Part shown: piece by piece, positions 1-9,918 of the stretch
Numbering within the stretch: position 1 is the stretch's first letter
Layout: each line of letters begins with the position of its first letter
Assembly (NCBI GenBank): GCA_963680875.1
Contig: OY804583.1
Coordinates: 32,105,331-32,169,330 of the forward strand
Source: Bathymodiolus brooksi
Taxonomy: Eukaryota; Mollusca; Bivalvia; Mytilida; Modiolidae
Direction: 5' to 3'
DNA: 64,000 nucleotides
Position numbers and translations under genes: made by a program
The notes under the pieces: generated by a model
What the model saw: only the letters and a program-made list of their open reading frames with translations
What the model was told of the DNA's origin: nothing
The model's database searches: none

Positions 1-99
1 TAATGGAATCCATAATATGTCGTCTGCTCAAAAAACTTATAGCAAAATGTTTAATCGCTAATATATTAAATCTGTTGTTACTATGGTAATGTCATTTAT

Positions 100-400
100 C
101 TTTTTCGGGAATTGCATTGATGTACAATAGGTTATCTGTTACTGCAGTAATGTCATTCCCCTTTTTCAGTGGTCGTAATCGTATGGTAGTTGAATTTACA
201 ACTACCTATGCAATCAGTGTCTATCACCAATCAAGGCAAGGTGTACAACATTATGTGATAAAGTTTGTCAGTGACTTGCGACAGGTCGGTGGTTTTCTCT
301 GGGTCCTCAAGTTTCCTCCACCAATAAAACTGACCGCCACGATATAACTGAAATATTGTTGACCGTGGCATTAAACCCCATAAAACCAAACCAATCATTC
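100..400 (-). repeat. Dispersed 'GGAGGAAACCGGAG' repeat, copy 1
   Basis: Minus-strand copy of a repeat seen at least seven times in the window. Its hallmarks are GTTTAATGCCACTTTCAAC, TTTATTGGTGGAGGAAACC, ACTGACAAACTTTATCACAT and CATAGGTAGTTGTAAATCC. The reading frames through it are degenerate. The family is unnamed here, and such repeats are common in bivalve genomes. Confidence 0.75.
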
Positions 401-892
401 CCCTTTTTCGAGGAATGGCAGCTATAGACACTGGAATATCGAAGACTATCATCACTTTGGTTTGTACATTATTGCGAGCTAAGAATACAATCCGCCTCCC
501 CTTTTATTCACCCTTTGCAGTTTTTGTCACAGTTTTCACTGGATGCAGCCAGCAATCGCTGCAACCAATCAGATCAATATAAACTGGTAGTTTTGTTTGA
601 AAAGTATTAAATAATGGTGGTTTCATAATTCAATCGTAATATATATGTAAAACCCAAAACAATTTGACAACCATCACAGCCATTTAATAAAAAACATTTC
701 TGATTGGTTTCTCTGCTTTTTTGTAGTCAGCAAATAAAGTTAGTCAATTTGTTTTCATTCAGTCAAGCACTGATGGAAAGCACACTTAAATCTCAATTGG
801 AAACTATTAATCTTGTTGAAAGACCATGATTTTATGAATTTAGCAGATGATAGATATGCATTTTTGTGGTAATTTTATTGAGATTAGTGTTA

Positions 893-1142
893 GGGTTATG
901 GTGTTTAATGCCACTTTCAACAATATTTCAGCTATACCGTGGCTGTCCGTTTTATTAGTGGAGGAAACCGGAGTACCCTGAGAAAACCACCAACCTGCCA
1001 CAAGTTACTGACAAACTTTATCAAATAATGTTGTATCATGTAGTTGTACACCTCGCCATCAGTGGGATTTAAACTCACAACTTTAGTGGTGACTGCATAG
1101 GTAGTTGTAAATCCAACTACCATACGATCACGACGGCCCCTA
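893..1142 (+). repeat. Dispersed 'GGAGGAAACCGGAG' repeat, copy 2
   Basis: Plus-strand copy running from the GTTATGGTGTTTAATGCC start to the CCATACGATCACGACGGCCC end. It lies in ALDH8A1 intron 4. The short ORF across it is a by-product of the repeat. Confidence 0.8.
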
Positions 1143-1280
1143 AATGCTTTAAATATATCTATGATAGCACTACATGTACTAGTAAACCTCCTTGACCACT
1201 TTCCAAAACAGTGATTCAGCTAGATCATGTTCTGAAACTTTCAGAATTTACTTTTCAGATGAAAATAGCTGAAATCAGTT

Positions 1281-1565
1281 AAATAAGGGAACGACCATTT
1301 AACTTGATGGGGGGGTTATGGTTTTTTTCTAAAAAAATATTCTGATTCCCAATGTTGCTGAAAAAAATATTCTTATTTTGGTGGAGGAAAAAAATAATAA
1401 TCTGATTCAGAGTTTTTGTCATATAACCTAATGTTAAATTCTGGAGAAAAAAAATTGCGCTTCGCGCGACAAAAAAAATAAATATTCTAACTCTTGTGTT
1501 GTCCGAAAAAAAAATTCTGAACGAAACAAACCCCCCCCCCCTTCAAGTTAAATAGTCGGTCCCTA
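1281..1565. repeat. Degenerate A-rich inverted element
   Basis: The left end reads AAATAAGGGACCGACCATTTAACTTG-like sequence with GGGGGGG (1288-1317). The right end is its approximate reverse complement: CCCCCCC, CTTCAAGTTAAATAGTCGGTCCC (1528-1564). The ends form a roughly 30-bp imperfect terminal inverted repeat around an A-rich core with no ORF. MITE-like, family not identified. Confidence 0.55.
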
Positions 1566-1660
1566 ACTGAAAAAAAAATCATCCCTGCACATTTCAGTGT
1601 CGTACTAATGAAACAAGTACAATGTGTTAATCTTCAATTTCTGATCATCAGGTGGTTTTT

Positions 1661-2030
1661 GAGTGAGTGAGTGATTGTTGTTTAATACCAATTCAGCAAA
1701 TTTTCAGCCATACCATGGCGAGAACAAGTTAATTGTCAATGAGATGATGATGAGGACCACTTTGTACTAGACCAACACACTTATTTGGAATTTTATAGTG
1801 CTAGCTTACTGAAATGACAGTCCACGGGTAGACATGTCGCTCCACTCGGACACATTATCCTGATTCCGAGCCAACCAGTCTTTGCTCTTTCTCCTTAATG
1901 CTGCGTGCTTAGCGGAAAAGCAACAAATACCAATTTTATAGTCCTTGGTTTGACCCAACCGGGGATCGAACCGACTATCTACCGCACTCGAGGCAAGCAC
2001 GCTAACCATTACACCAACGATGCAGTTGGT
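1661..2030 (-). mobile_element. tRNA-derived SINE, full length
   Basis: On the minus strand the element starts with a tRNA-like head (GGTGTAATGGTTAGCGTGC as A box, GGTTCGATCCC as B box). It continues through AGGAGAAAGAGCAAAGACTGG and ends with TTAAACAACAATCACTCACT. It sits just downstream of ALDH8A1 exon 4, in intron 4. The flanks share an imperfect GTTTTTGAG, a possible target duplication. Confidence 0.85.
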
Positions 2031-2103
2031 TGTTTTTGAGATAAATCACTACTGAAACAGCCTTAAATTGTTTATAATTATACCTCTAGTGACAATTTTT
2101 TAC

Positions 2104-2250
2104 AGAATGGGGCAGCTGTTGCTCTCAGATGTTTAGCAGTAACTGTGCCCCCAGTAAAGGAAATAAGAGGAATGTCTGGATGTTTTACAATGGCTTCTCC
2201 AACTTTAGGTCCGAAACCAAACACAAAATTTACAACACCTGGTGGTAATC
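2104..2250 (-). CDS. ALDH8A1: ALDH8A1-like exon 4
   Basis: 147 nt (2 + 48 codons + 1) with acceptor TTTTTTTCAG and donor GTAAAAAA. It encodes LPPGVVNFVFGFGPKVGEA and then PLISFTGG, the NAD-binding loop. The usual Ser after FTG is Gly here. The exon ends at the position where the human protein has Cys-Lys-Lys-Leu. Later exons are outside the window. Confidence 0.93.
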
Positions 2251-5200
2251 CTGAAAAAAAATTTAGATGCAGTCAAACCTGTTTAAACTGAACACCTTTG
2301 GGACTGAAGAATTTGTTCAGTTTAGACAGGTGCTTGGTTTACACAGGTTTAAATTACATAGAGATTTAGTAGATGTGACTGTAAAGTCTGTCTGGTTTAA
2401 GCAGGTTGTTGGTTTACTCAGGGTTCAGTAGATGTGACTGTAAAGTCTGTCTGGTTTAAACAGGTTGTTGGTTTACTCAGGGTTCAGTAGATGTGACTGT
2501 AAAGTCTGTCTGGTTTAAGCAGGTTGTCTGGTTTACTCAGGGTTCAGTAGATGTGACTGTAAAGTCTGTCTGGTTTAAGCAGGTTGCCTGGTTTACTCAG
2601 GGTTCAGTAGATGTGACTGTAAAGTCTGTCTGGTTTACTCAGGGTTCAGTAGATGTGATTGTAAATTCTGTCTGGTTTAAGCAGGTTGTTGGCTTACTCA
2701 GGGTTCAGTAGATGGGGTTATAGTGTTTAAAGCCACTTTCAACAACATTTCAGTTATATTGTGGCGGTCAGTTTTATTGGTGGCGGAAACCGGAGTGACC
2801 GATGAAAACCACCGACCTGTCGTAAGTCACTGACAAACTTTACCACGTAATGTTATATCGAGTACACCTCGCCATGAGTGGTGATTCGAACTCACAACTT
2901 TATTGGTGATAGGCACTGATTGCATAGGTAGTTAGAATGCAACTACATACAATCACAATCATGACGGCCCCTAGAGATCTACAGCATCTATGACTATATA
3001 TCTTCTCTACTGTGAAATCATGGAAATGTGTTAAAGTGGAGCGGTATATCTATCTGTCAACTTTGTTTCAGTGAGCAAAGTAACATGTAACAGTGAATTC
3101 TTTCCACCAGTGTATTCTTTCCTTTTTGGATAAAATACACTAGCCGACTAGGGTAGAAATTCCGCGACAGAAATACACTAGTGTATTTCTTCTGACGGAA
3201 TAAACACACTAGTGCAAGGTAGAAATACACTAGGGTATTTATGTACCCGGACATTTTACACACTGGAAAGAAAGTACGCTTACACTAGCACTATAAAAAT
3301 CCAACTCATCATGTTCAGGGCTAGTTTAAAACAGACATCAAAATTTCATAAAAAAAAAATTTGTTCTCGTCTTGTTAAAGCTGAAAAATAACCCACATGG
3401 CATCAAACAACAACCCACTCAACTCATATCATGTCAAAATCAATGATCAAATAGTTTTGAAGATTCATCAAAGTTATACCTGTACCAAAAGCTCAATTGG
3501 CCTTTAGCCAGGTAAGCTAAAAATGAATTCAGCTATCTATTTATGGCCTTTAGCCAGGTAAGTTAAAAATGAATTCAGCTATCTATTTATGGCCTTTAGC
3601 CAGGTAAGTTAAAAATGAATTCAGCTATCTATTTATGGCCTTTAGCAAGGTAAGTTAAAAATGAATTCAGCTATCTATTCATGGCCTTTAGCCAGGTAAG
3701 TTAAAAATGAATTCAGCTATCTATTTATGGCCTTTAGCCAGGTAAGTTAAAAATGAATTCAGCTATCTATTTACCGGACTCTTTGAATACTTTGGCCAAC
3801 ATCCATGAAGTCACCGATGTCATTTCACTTGGTTTAGCTACGACAGTGTTTCCTGTTGCTATCGCTGGAGCTATTTTAAATGTTAATAGGTACAAAGGAA
3901 GATTCCATGGACTTATCAAACCAGCCACTCCTACCGGACTCTTTATTGTGTAGTTAATGGCATCTACTTCGGTCATTACAGATGATCTATAAAACATGTG
4001 TAAACGTACATGTTACATCTGTAAAACATATGTACATATACCATCTAAAATCATTGTACCAAGCTGATAGGAACCGTATCGGTGGAGTAATGGTAAGCAT
4101 GATCGCCTCAAGTGTGGTAGATTGTGGGTTCGAGCCCTGTTCGGGTTAAACCAAAGACTATAAAATTGGTATTTGTTGCTTCTCCGCTAAGTATGCAGCA
4201 TTAAGGAGAAAGAGCAAAGACTGGTTGGCTCAGAATCAGAATAATTTTATAGTCGATCGGAGCTTGAACCCAGGATCTACTGCACTCGAGGAAAGTATGC
4301 TACCCATTACACCACTGATGTAGTTGTATTTCACTTTGAGTATTTGAGATATTTGGAAGAAATTTACAGCAATAGGGAATCGTTGTTGTCATGATCGTAT
4401 GGTAATTGGTAATTGGATTTACAACTATCCGTGAGGAAAAAAAAAATAAATAAAAAAAAAAATAACTTAGGTGACCTGGATTTTTGTTTCCCTTCATAGT
4501 GCATTTCATATTAAGATAACCTGTGTTAAGCGACCACCTATCTTGACTATGACTATATTTCGATGTTGTCTTCGACAGACAGATAAGACAGGTTTGAAAT
4601 GATTCTATCAAAGAAAAACTATATACAATTGTATATTGTATATGTTCTTTTGTCAAAGTAAAATCCTTTCCTCGTTCATGACTTATCACAGGATTTTTAT
4701 CATGACGGGTGTTGCTAGTGGTACAGGAACTTGTGTGATTCATTTTTATCATGACGGGTGTTGCTAGTGGTACAGGAACTTGTGTGATTCATTTTTATCA
4801 TGACGGGTGTTGCTAGTGGTACAGAAACTTGTGCGATTCATTTTTATCATGACAGGTGTTGCTAGTGGTACAGGAACTTGTGCGATTCATTTTTATCATG
4901 ACGGGTGTTGCTAGTGGTACAGGAACTTGTGTGATTCATTTTTATCATGACGGGTGTTGCTAGTGGTACAGGAACTTGTGCGATTCATTTTGCTCTCAAG
5001 TTTTAGTTTTCTGTGTAGTGTGTTATGGACCAAAGTTTGTCTTTTCATCTTTTTTCTGTTGGCCATTGTATGGGCTGTCCTTTCCATTTATGACTTCTGA
5101 TTACCCCTTTGGTTACTATAACAACTATTGCAAGCACATAATATGAAAGAAAACTTTGTATCCAAGAAGAATGTACCGAGATTTGATTGTATGTTCCTGT

Positions 5201-8200
5201 AAAATTAACATAGACAAACTTATAATTTTTATTTTTCAATGGACAGAAAGTACATGTGTACCCTCACAACTGGACTGTAAGTAAATGTATACCTTCTCCA
5301 CCAAAATGTCAAAACTTCTTACGTACTTGTTAATATCATGTAAAATACTTGTCGCAAAAACCCTAAAATTTTGTACTGCTCTTGGTATGTCAACCGCTTT
5401 TGCCAACCAAATTGGTTTTCCTTGGTCATGTGATTCCTGCTCTGCAAACTTCTGTAGTTGTGACTCTAGACGATCTGCTATTTTCATCATGATGCGTGAC
5501 CGTTCTTGTGGCGGTGTTGCAGACCATCTAAAATACAATTTATAATCTATGAGGATCCCATTGGAGTTTACATACAATATATTTATATAAATTTCAATAA
5601 GCATATTACAACATTGTCAGAACAGAATTTGTTTTTATACTTTTCTTAAAATAGTATCTATGCATTATATAATATTGGGAAGAATCATAAAAATGAAAGA
5701 GAGGAAGACATCACCCAATAAAGCCTTTCTTTACCAAAAATCAACAGTACATTTCAATTTCTGTCCATTTATTAAGATCTAGTGAAATATGTAGTAGCTA
5801 CACTAAAAGGTTCAGCACAGTGAATCGTATATATCAAAAATTAATGCCTTGATTTTTCTTGACAGGATACTGGTGAAGGTAAAAAAAAGTGTGAGAATAT
5901 TTTATTGGTTATGCACTATACCCGGAAGAAGAAGGTTCCTTAAGCAGTGAATATAGAGGGACTTCTCGAAGGGGGTTGTCGGTTTATAATATGGAAAGCC
6001 TGACCGAGGATCATGACCAGTGCCATGCTGCTTTTGTGTTATGTAGATCTTGAAAAAGAGTTGGTGCATGCTCTAGCCACTACAAAAATACATTTTCCAT
6101 CCCTACCCAGCTTTCCATACCCTTCCAGTGGCAGTAGAAAGTTGTCATGGTTGTCACATTGCTCTCTCATTTCTGTATAGTTTTATGAATTTGCTGAACT
6201 TGTTCTCATCATAAATAGGCATGAAATATTTGACACTGGATGTTAAACAACAAACAATCAATATTTTGAAGGAAAACAATGGACTGCTTACTTTTAAAAT
6301 TGATACCTTAACATTGGTCATATATCACTTTGCAAAAATGAATGATAATTTTAGTGCTTCTGATATTAAATACAGAAAGCTTAAATTTCATGCTTTTAAA
6401 TCTAACGAGTGAATCTTGAGACTAACAAACAAGGAAAAGAAATTCATTCAAATTTCCGCCATTGAAGGTAGTACTGTTTAACTTTACTTCTGGTCTGCTA
6501 CTGTTACTTTCTTGTAGATAGAGAGGCAAATATTGGCGATATTGTGACAAAAACGACTGCTGCTATAAGGAAAAGCATCATCAGACGGTGACCATTATAT
6601 TTTTTTAATATATTAGTGTATTTGTAGATCAGTAGGGTAATGGTTAGTGTTACCGCCTCAAGTGTGGTAGATCGTGGGTTCGAGCCTTGTCAGGTCAAAC
6701 CAAAGACTATAAAATTGGTATCTGTTGCTTCTCCACTAAGCATGCAGCATTAAGGAGAAAGTGGAGAGACATGTCTAGCCGCAAACTGTTGTTTCAGTGA
6801 GCTAGCACTATAAATATCCAACTCAACCTGTTGGTGTAGAACAAAGTGGACCTTATCATCATCTCATTGGTAATTAACTTGTTCTTGTCATGATATAACT
6901 GAAAAATTGCTGAATTGGCGTTAAACAACAATCACTCACTCACTCACTGAACATTTTATATGAATTTACGTTGTTCATATACGTTAATTTTTAGAAGAAG
7001 TCTTCAACATCACTAGTATGTAATTATATTATGAATTTTTTTAAATATTTTTTGAGAAATCTGTGTGGCAAAAGTGCAAATTTAGTGATCTTAAGACTGA
7101 AATAAAAGGGGTTTTATGATGTAGTTGTTACCATAGCAACCAAAGTCAATACATGCATTCTTTTATTATTTTTATGAGTTTTCCATCAAAATGCAACATA
7201 TGAACCATATAAACTCCAATTTTGCAACTCAATAAATGATGAATCACCCACTGCATGATCCTTAGGTGGAGCCATACTTAACAACAAAAATAGATGTCTG
7301 CTTTTGTGTATATGAATGAAATAGAAATAGAAATAAGTTTATTAACCAAATCAGGTCCCCAAATAACAAATATGATTGATACACAACAACAATACATCAA
7401 ACTAAATATTTGCAGTGAAATATCAATAATTGTGGTGCAGGCAGTGAGGCACTCTCGGGCAGGAAAAGAGATATATGCACATACACGTACACACACTTAT
7501 TCACATATATATATGAGGGGGGGATGAGAGAGAACATATACATATATCAGGTGATTCATCAATGGATAGCAACATATGTGGATAGTCGACAATGTCCTGT
7601 ACATGTGTTAACAGGTGCTTGTTTAGAGTTTATATCATCCTACAGAGTTCACGAAATTGCATATGGGCTTGTAGTCCGAGATTCCTCTGTCGTTTAACGG
7701 CATTGATAATCTTGCTGAACGGCTACAGCAAGATTATCAATGCCGTTAAACGACAGAGGAATCTCGGACTAATGGGCTTGGTGGTCCTAGTTAAAATAAT
7801 GTCAATCTTCAGTTCATTAATTTTCTATTGCAAAATACCACTCCACTTCTGCGTTTTAGACCTTCCCCCAATCATGTGTCAGTCCTTATCAAAATTTTCC
7901 CAAATTTTGCTGGTCATATCACAGGGGCTTGTTACGATTTTTTTCTCCCTAGTACTCTAAGAACCCCTGTGGTCATATCTGACAGGACTGACAATTTCGC
8001 GAACTCTGATCCTAAACGAGCACATGGCCATGGGCTGTATTAATTGTACCAATTTAAACTGTACATACTTAGGGAAGGCATTTTTAGCTGAGTTCACGGC
8101 CTTGTTGACGTCCTTTTCTTCACTGTCAGGAATGTTAGCCCACACAGCACCAGTGGATGGATCAAAGCTGTCAATGTGAGACTTGGTAGAAATAAATTCT

Positions 8201-8244
8201 CCATTTATAAAGTTCTCGATAACTAAAAGTTGAGACATATTCAT
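2104..8244 (-). CDS. ALDH8A1: ALDH8A1-like aldehyde dehydrogenase gene, 5' half (exons 1-4)
   Basis: NAD-dependent aldehyde dehydrogenase family 8A1 (2-aminomuconic semialdehyde dehydrogenase), which oxidises 2-aminomuconate semialdehyde in cytosolic tryptophan/kynurenine catabolism. Four minus-strand exons (8069-8244, 5327-5527, 3775-3986, 2104-2250) have GT/AG borders and phases that match exactly. They give about 245 residues, roughly the first half of a protein usually near 487 aa. Visible family features are SFDPSTGAVW near the N-terminus, PPQERSRIM, DQGKP, the cofactor/active-site Asn in SPWNLP, AKPSE, and the NAD-site block LISFTGG. The catalytic Cys and C-terminal half would lie left of position 1, and I found no further exon in 1-2103. 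No stop or frameshift interrupts the four exons, so the gene looks functional. A fold-back transposon lies 363 nt upstream of the start codon. Orthology to ALDH8A1 rather than another ALDH rests on remembered similarity to the human protein across all four exons. Confidence 0.93.
2360..2712 (+). repeat. Minisatellite, ~60-bp unit
   Basis: About six units of a roughly 60-bp sequence (GTAGATGTGACTGTAAAGTC, CTGGTTTAAGCAGG, GGTTTACTCAGGGTTCA). One unit is internally shortened. It lies in ALDH8A1 intron 3. The 72-aa ORF across it is an artefact of the repeat. Confidence 0.9.
2712..2975 (+). repeat. Dispersed 'GGAGGAAACCGGAG' repeat, copy 3
   Basis: It begins GGGGTTATAGTGTTTAAAGC directly after the 60-bp minisatellite and ends at ATGACGGCCCC. 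It shares all hallmark blocks with copy 2, so minisatellite and dispersed repeat are juxtaposed without spacer. Confidence 0.8.
3104..3268. mobile_element. Palindromic MITE-like element
   Basis: CCAGTGTATTC at the left (3107) and an approximate reverse complement near ACACACTGG at the right (3258-3266) bracket a segment rich in the motif AAATACACTAG, present four times in both orientations. At its centre is a perfect 22-bp palindrome (3169-3190) around ACTAGT. No ORF of note. It lies in ALDH8A1 intron 3. Confidence 0.55.
3499..3774 (+). repeat. 46-bp minisatellite abutting an ALDH8A1 splice donor
   Basis: Six tandem 46-bp units (GGCCTTTAGCCAGGTAAGTT, AAAAATGAATTCAGCTATCT) start at 3499, 3545, 3591, 3637, 3683 and 3729. 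The last ends precisely at the exon 3 donor. On the minus strand only the exon-proximal unit has GTAAATAG; the others read ATAAATAG, so no decoy donors are created on the gene's strand. Confidence 0.92.
3775..3986 (-). CDS. ALDH8A1: ALDH8A1-like exon 3
   Basis: 212 nt (1 + 70 codons + 1). It encodes the Rossmann-type core: PVGVAGLISPWNLPLYLL with the conserved Asn, then GNTVVAKPSE with the cofactor-contacting Lys, ending KVFKESG. The donor GTAAATAG at 3774 directly abuts a six-copy 46-bp minisatellite whose unit is the start of this intron. Confidence 0.94.
4078..4325. mobile_element. Two SINE heads fused tail to tail
   Basis: 4078-4243 is the tRNA-like head and middle of the SINE on the plus strand (B box GGTTCGAGCC). 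From about 4246 to 4320 the same head appears on the minus strand (CTGCACTCGAGGAAAGTATG, CCCATTACACCA). Neither copy has its 3' end. Lies in ALDH8A1 intron 2. Confidence 0.7.
4690..4992 (+). repeat. 49-bp minisatellite
   Basis: Six tandem units of 49 bp (TTTTTATCATGACGGGTGTT, GCTAGTGGTACAGGAACTTG) with few substitutions. Lies in ALDH8A1 intron 2. There are no unique spacers, so it is not a CRISPR. Confidence 0.92.
5327..5527 (-). CDS. ALDH8A1: ALDH8A1-like exon 2
   Basis: 201 nt: one base completing the Lys codon from exon 1, 66 codons, and two bases carried to exon 3. The acceptor is TTTTAG. The donor GTACGT at 5326-5325 was chosen over a GTAAGA four bases further on, because only the first keeps phase with exon 3. 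It encodes WSATPPQERSRIM through DQGKPIWLAKAVDIPRA to FRVFATSILHDIN. Confidence 0.93.
5605..6625. other. ALDH8A1 intron 1, unassigned sequence
   Basis: AT-rich intronic sequence with no recognisable exon, RNA gene or inverted repeat. A 63-aa ORF (6221-6412) has no familiar domain and no splice or promoter context, so I do not call it a gene. Confidence 0.5.
6628..6952 (+). mobile_element. tRNA-derived SINE, near full length
   Basis: Head GGGTAATGGTTAGTGTTACC with B box GGTTCGAGCC, then AGGAGAAAG and TTGTTTCAGTGAGCTAGC, ending TTAAACAACAATCACTCACT. Same family as the copy at 1661-2030. Lies in ALDH8A1 intron 1. Confidence 0.85.
7300..7525. repeat. Dispersed repeat, first copy (pair with 13750-13935)
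   Basis: Shares long identical blocks with 13750-13935: ATGATTGATACACAACAACA, GTGAAATATCAATAATTGTG, CTCGGGCAGGAAAAGAGATA. Near its start is AGAAATAAGTTTATTAACC, which resembles a LINE 3' end. It ends in an (AT)-rich run and a G tract. Confidence 0.65.
7672..7771. mobile_element. Perfect palindromic 100-bp MITE with 9-bp target duplication
   Basis: The arms 7672-7716 and 7727-7771 are exact 45-bp reverse complements (TAGTCCGAGATTCCTCTGTC at each outer end) around a 10-nt loop GAACGGCTAC. The element is flanked on both sides by ATGGGCTTG (7663-7671 and 7772-7780), a 9-bp direct repeat. A 9-bp duplication is typical of Mutator-like transposons, so a non-autonomous MULE is the best guess. It lies in ALDH8A1 intron 1 and would form a strong hairpin in the pre-mRNA. 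Confidence 0.85.
8069..8244 (-). CDS. ALDH8A1: ALDH8A1-like exon 1 (start codon)
   Basis: Encodes 58 codons plus two bases (phase 2), beginning MNMSQLLVIENFINGEF and ending NAFP. The donor is GTATGT. The first ATG is at 8242-8244. A second in-frame ATG two codons later is an equally possible start. The segment contains the family's N-terminal strand and the conserved DPSTG turn. Confidence 0.92.
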
Positions 8245-8606
8245 GCAATGCAGCTCTGGAACTCCAAATAGTGACCTTCACATAACCATCGACAAACTTT
8301 CCGTGGATCTGATTGGTTAATGGTGGAGGTTGGGTTTTTCTGGACTGGTACTAAAGATATATGAAAAATTAACGAAAACGGCGGTTAGTAAAAGTGGTAA
8401 CCCGGGCCCGGGTCCGGTTCCAAAAACCCGGGCCCAAATTCGTATTTTCTTTATTACATCTTTGTTAAGGCATTAATTTTAATAAAATTTGAACATAATG
8501 CATAAAATTATATATTTTATCACATTTTTTAAACAAATATATTTTTTATACGAAATATCGGCAATATAAGTTTTCCTCTTTCAGGTCGTATTTTCGTAGT
8601 ATTTTG
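8245..8606. promoter_or_regulatory. Probable ALDH8A1 promoter/5' UTR interval
   Basis: The interval between the start codon and the fold-back transposon must hold the 5' UTR and proximal promoter unless an upstream non-coding exon exists. It includes a GC-rich palindromic cluster at 8400-8440 (CCCGGGCCCGGG, then ACCCGGGCCC) in otherwise AT-rich DNA. I see no convincing TATA box in the gene's orientation. Confidence 0.35.
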
Positions 8607-9918
8607 TAGTCTGGTACCCGTAACCCCTCGGATTTTTTTGTTTGATATCGGGGTTAGGTAACGGCTGAATCCATGTTTTTAATGGCGGCCGCCATAGCGT
8701 ACAGATATTCCCATCTCAGCAAAGGAAATGATGCACAGCATTGAATGAAGGCGTGTCTTAAGTGGGTAATTGGCACAGTTCAGATCAGATACATTTGTTT
8801 GTCCCTTTTAGTTATTTTAGAGGTTGAAGACATCACGCGGAAATGTACTTTTGGTCACATTACACAAAAAAAAGGAGGGGTGGGGGGGGGTGTTATCACG
8901 ACACACCATCTCCAGCGCTCCATTTCTCCAATCTAAACAATGTCTGAACCCGAAAATGTTTTTAAAACAAATAAAAACATATTGAAATATCCTCCCATTG
9001 TAACCAAACTGTATGACACGTCTGTTTTATCTCAATAATTACTACCTTGTCAATGTACTTAGGAAAGTACAACTTCACAACTTGTCTCCATTGTCTTAAC
9101 TTGTACATGTGCCCCACAATAATGTGTGCAATCCTTTACATCTATTATTGGTTGCAGTATGATATAAAGAAGGAAAATGTCAAAAATAAATATCTTCTAC
9201 AGTAAAAAAAAGTTACAAGGTACTAGGTGTCACAAATCTGTCATCTTTTTAGAATGGTGCATGACTCATTGTCCTATAAAATGAGTTTGTCCAACACCCA
9301 AGCTTTTCTTGAGTGATAGACAGGGTACACTGCTTCCATATTTAGGCCCTGTTCCTCTCTGATAGAAGTAAAAGGAGATATGGGGTAAATGTCGATGAGA
9401 AAACGACCCATAACCATCGGAATTAATACTGCAATCAAATACAAAAATGAGGCTAATGACAGCAGTTTTAATTGATGAACATGTTCATGAAAAGGTATTT
9501 AATGACAGAATTGCTGAGCTGCTTGCCTTATTTGTGATCAAAGAAAGTGCATTATACTTTGAGGGGCTACTATTATTTTAATTTGCATATTTCTTTTTTA
9601 TTTTGCTTGCTTTTAATTAATTTGTTTTTGTTTTATGTTTTGCTTTGCAGTTAGCACAATCCAGTTTGATGTTTGGATCTTAGATACATGCTATGACAAT
9701 AGTTTCATGCTTATGATACTTGCTTCTGTTTATTTGCAATTACATTTGTATGGTCCTATTGTCAATAAAAGTCATCAGAAAAAGGAAATTCTTATTCAAA
9801 CCTAGTTAACACAGCCTGATGAGGATACCAACATGAATGAACCACTCATTGAAGTTTTAAGGTGAAATTCAGCACAGGATAGAGGATATAAACATAATAA
9901 AGGACTTCAATCAATTCT

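Noticed and set aside
1..2103. Further ALDH8A1 exons
   Set aside because: I looked on the minus strand for the expected ELGGKNP and catalytic-Cys blocks and saw none, so they should lie beyond the left edge.
4300..4752. Minus-strand 150-codon ORF
   Set aside because: It runs through a SINE fragment and the 49-bp minisatellite in ALDH8A1 intron 2.
3499..4992. Regular 46-bp and 49-bp repeats that superficially resemble a CRISPR array
   Set aside because: The units are contiguous, with no unique spacers, in introns of a eukaryotic gene.
7592..8043. Plus-strand ORFs of 122 and 71 codons
   Set aside because: They cross the 100-bp palindrome and lie antisense to ALDH8A1 intron 1. No family features.
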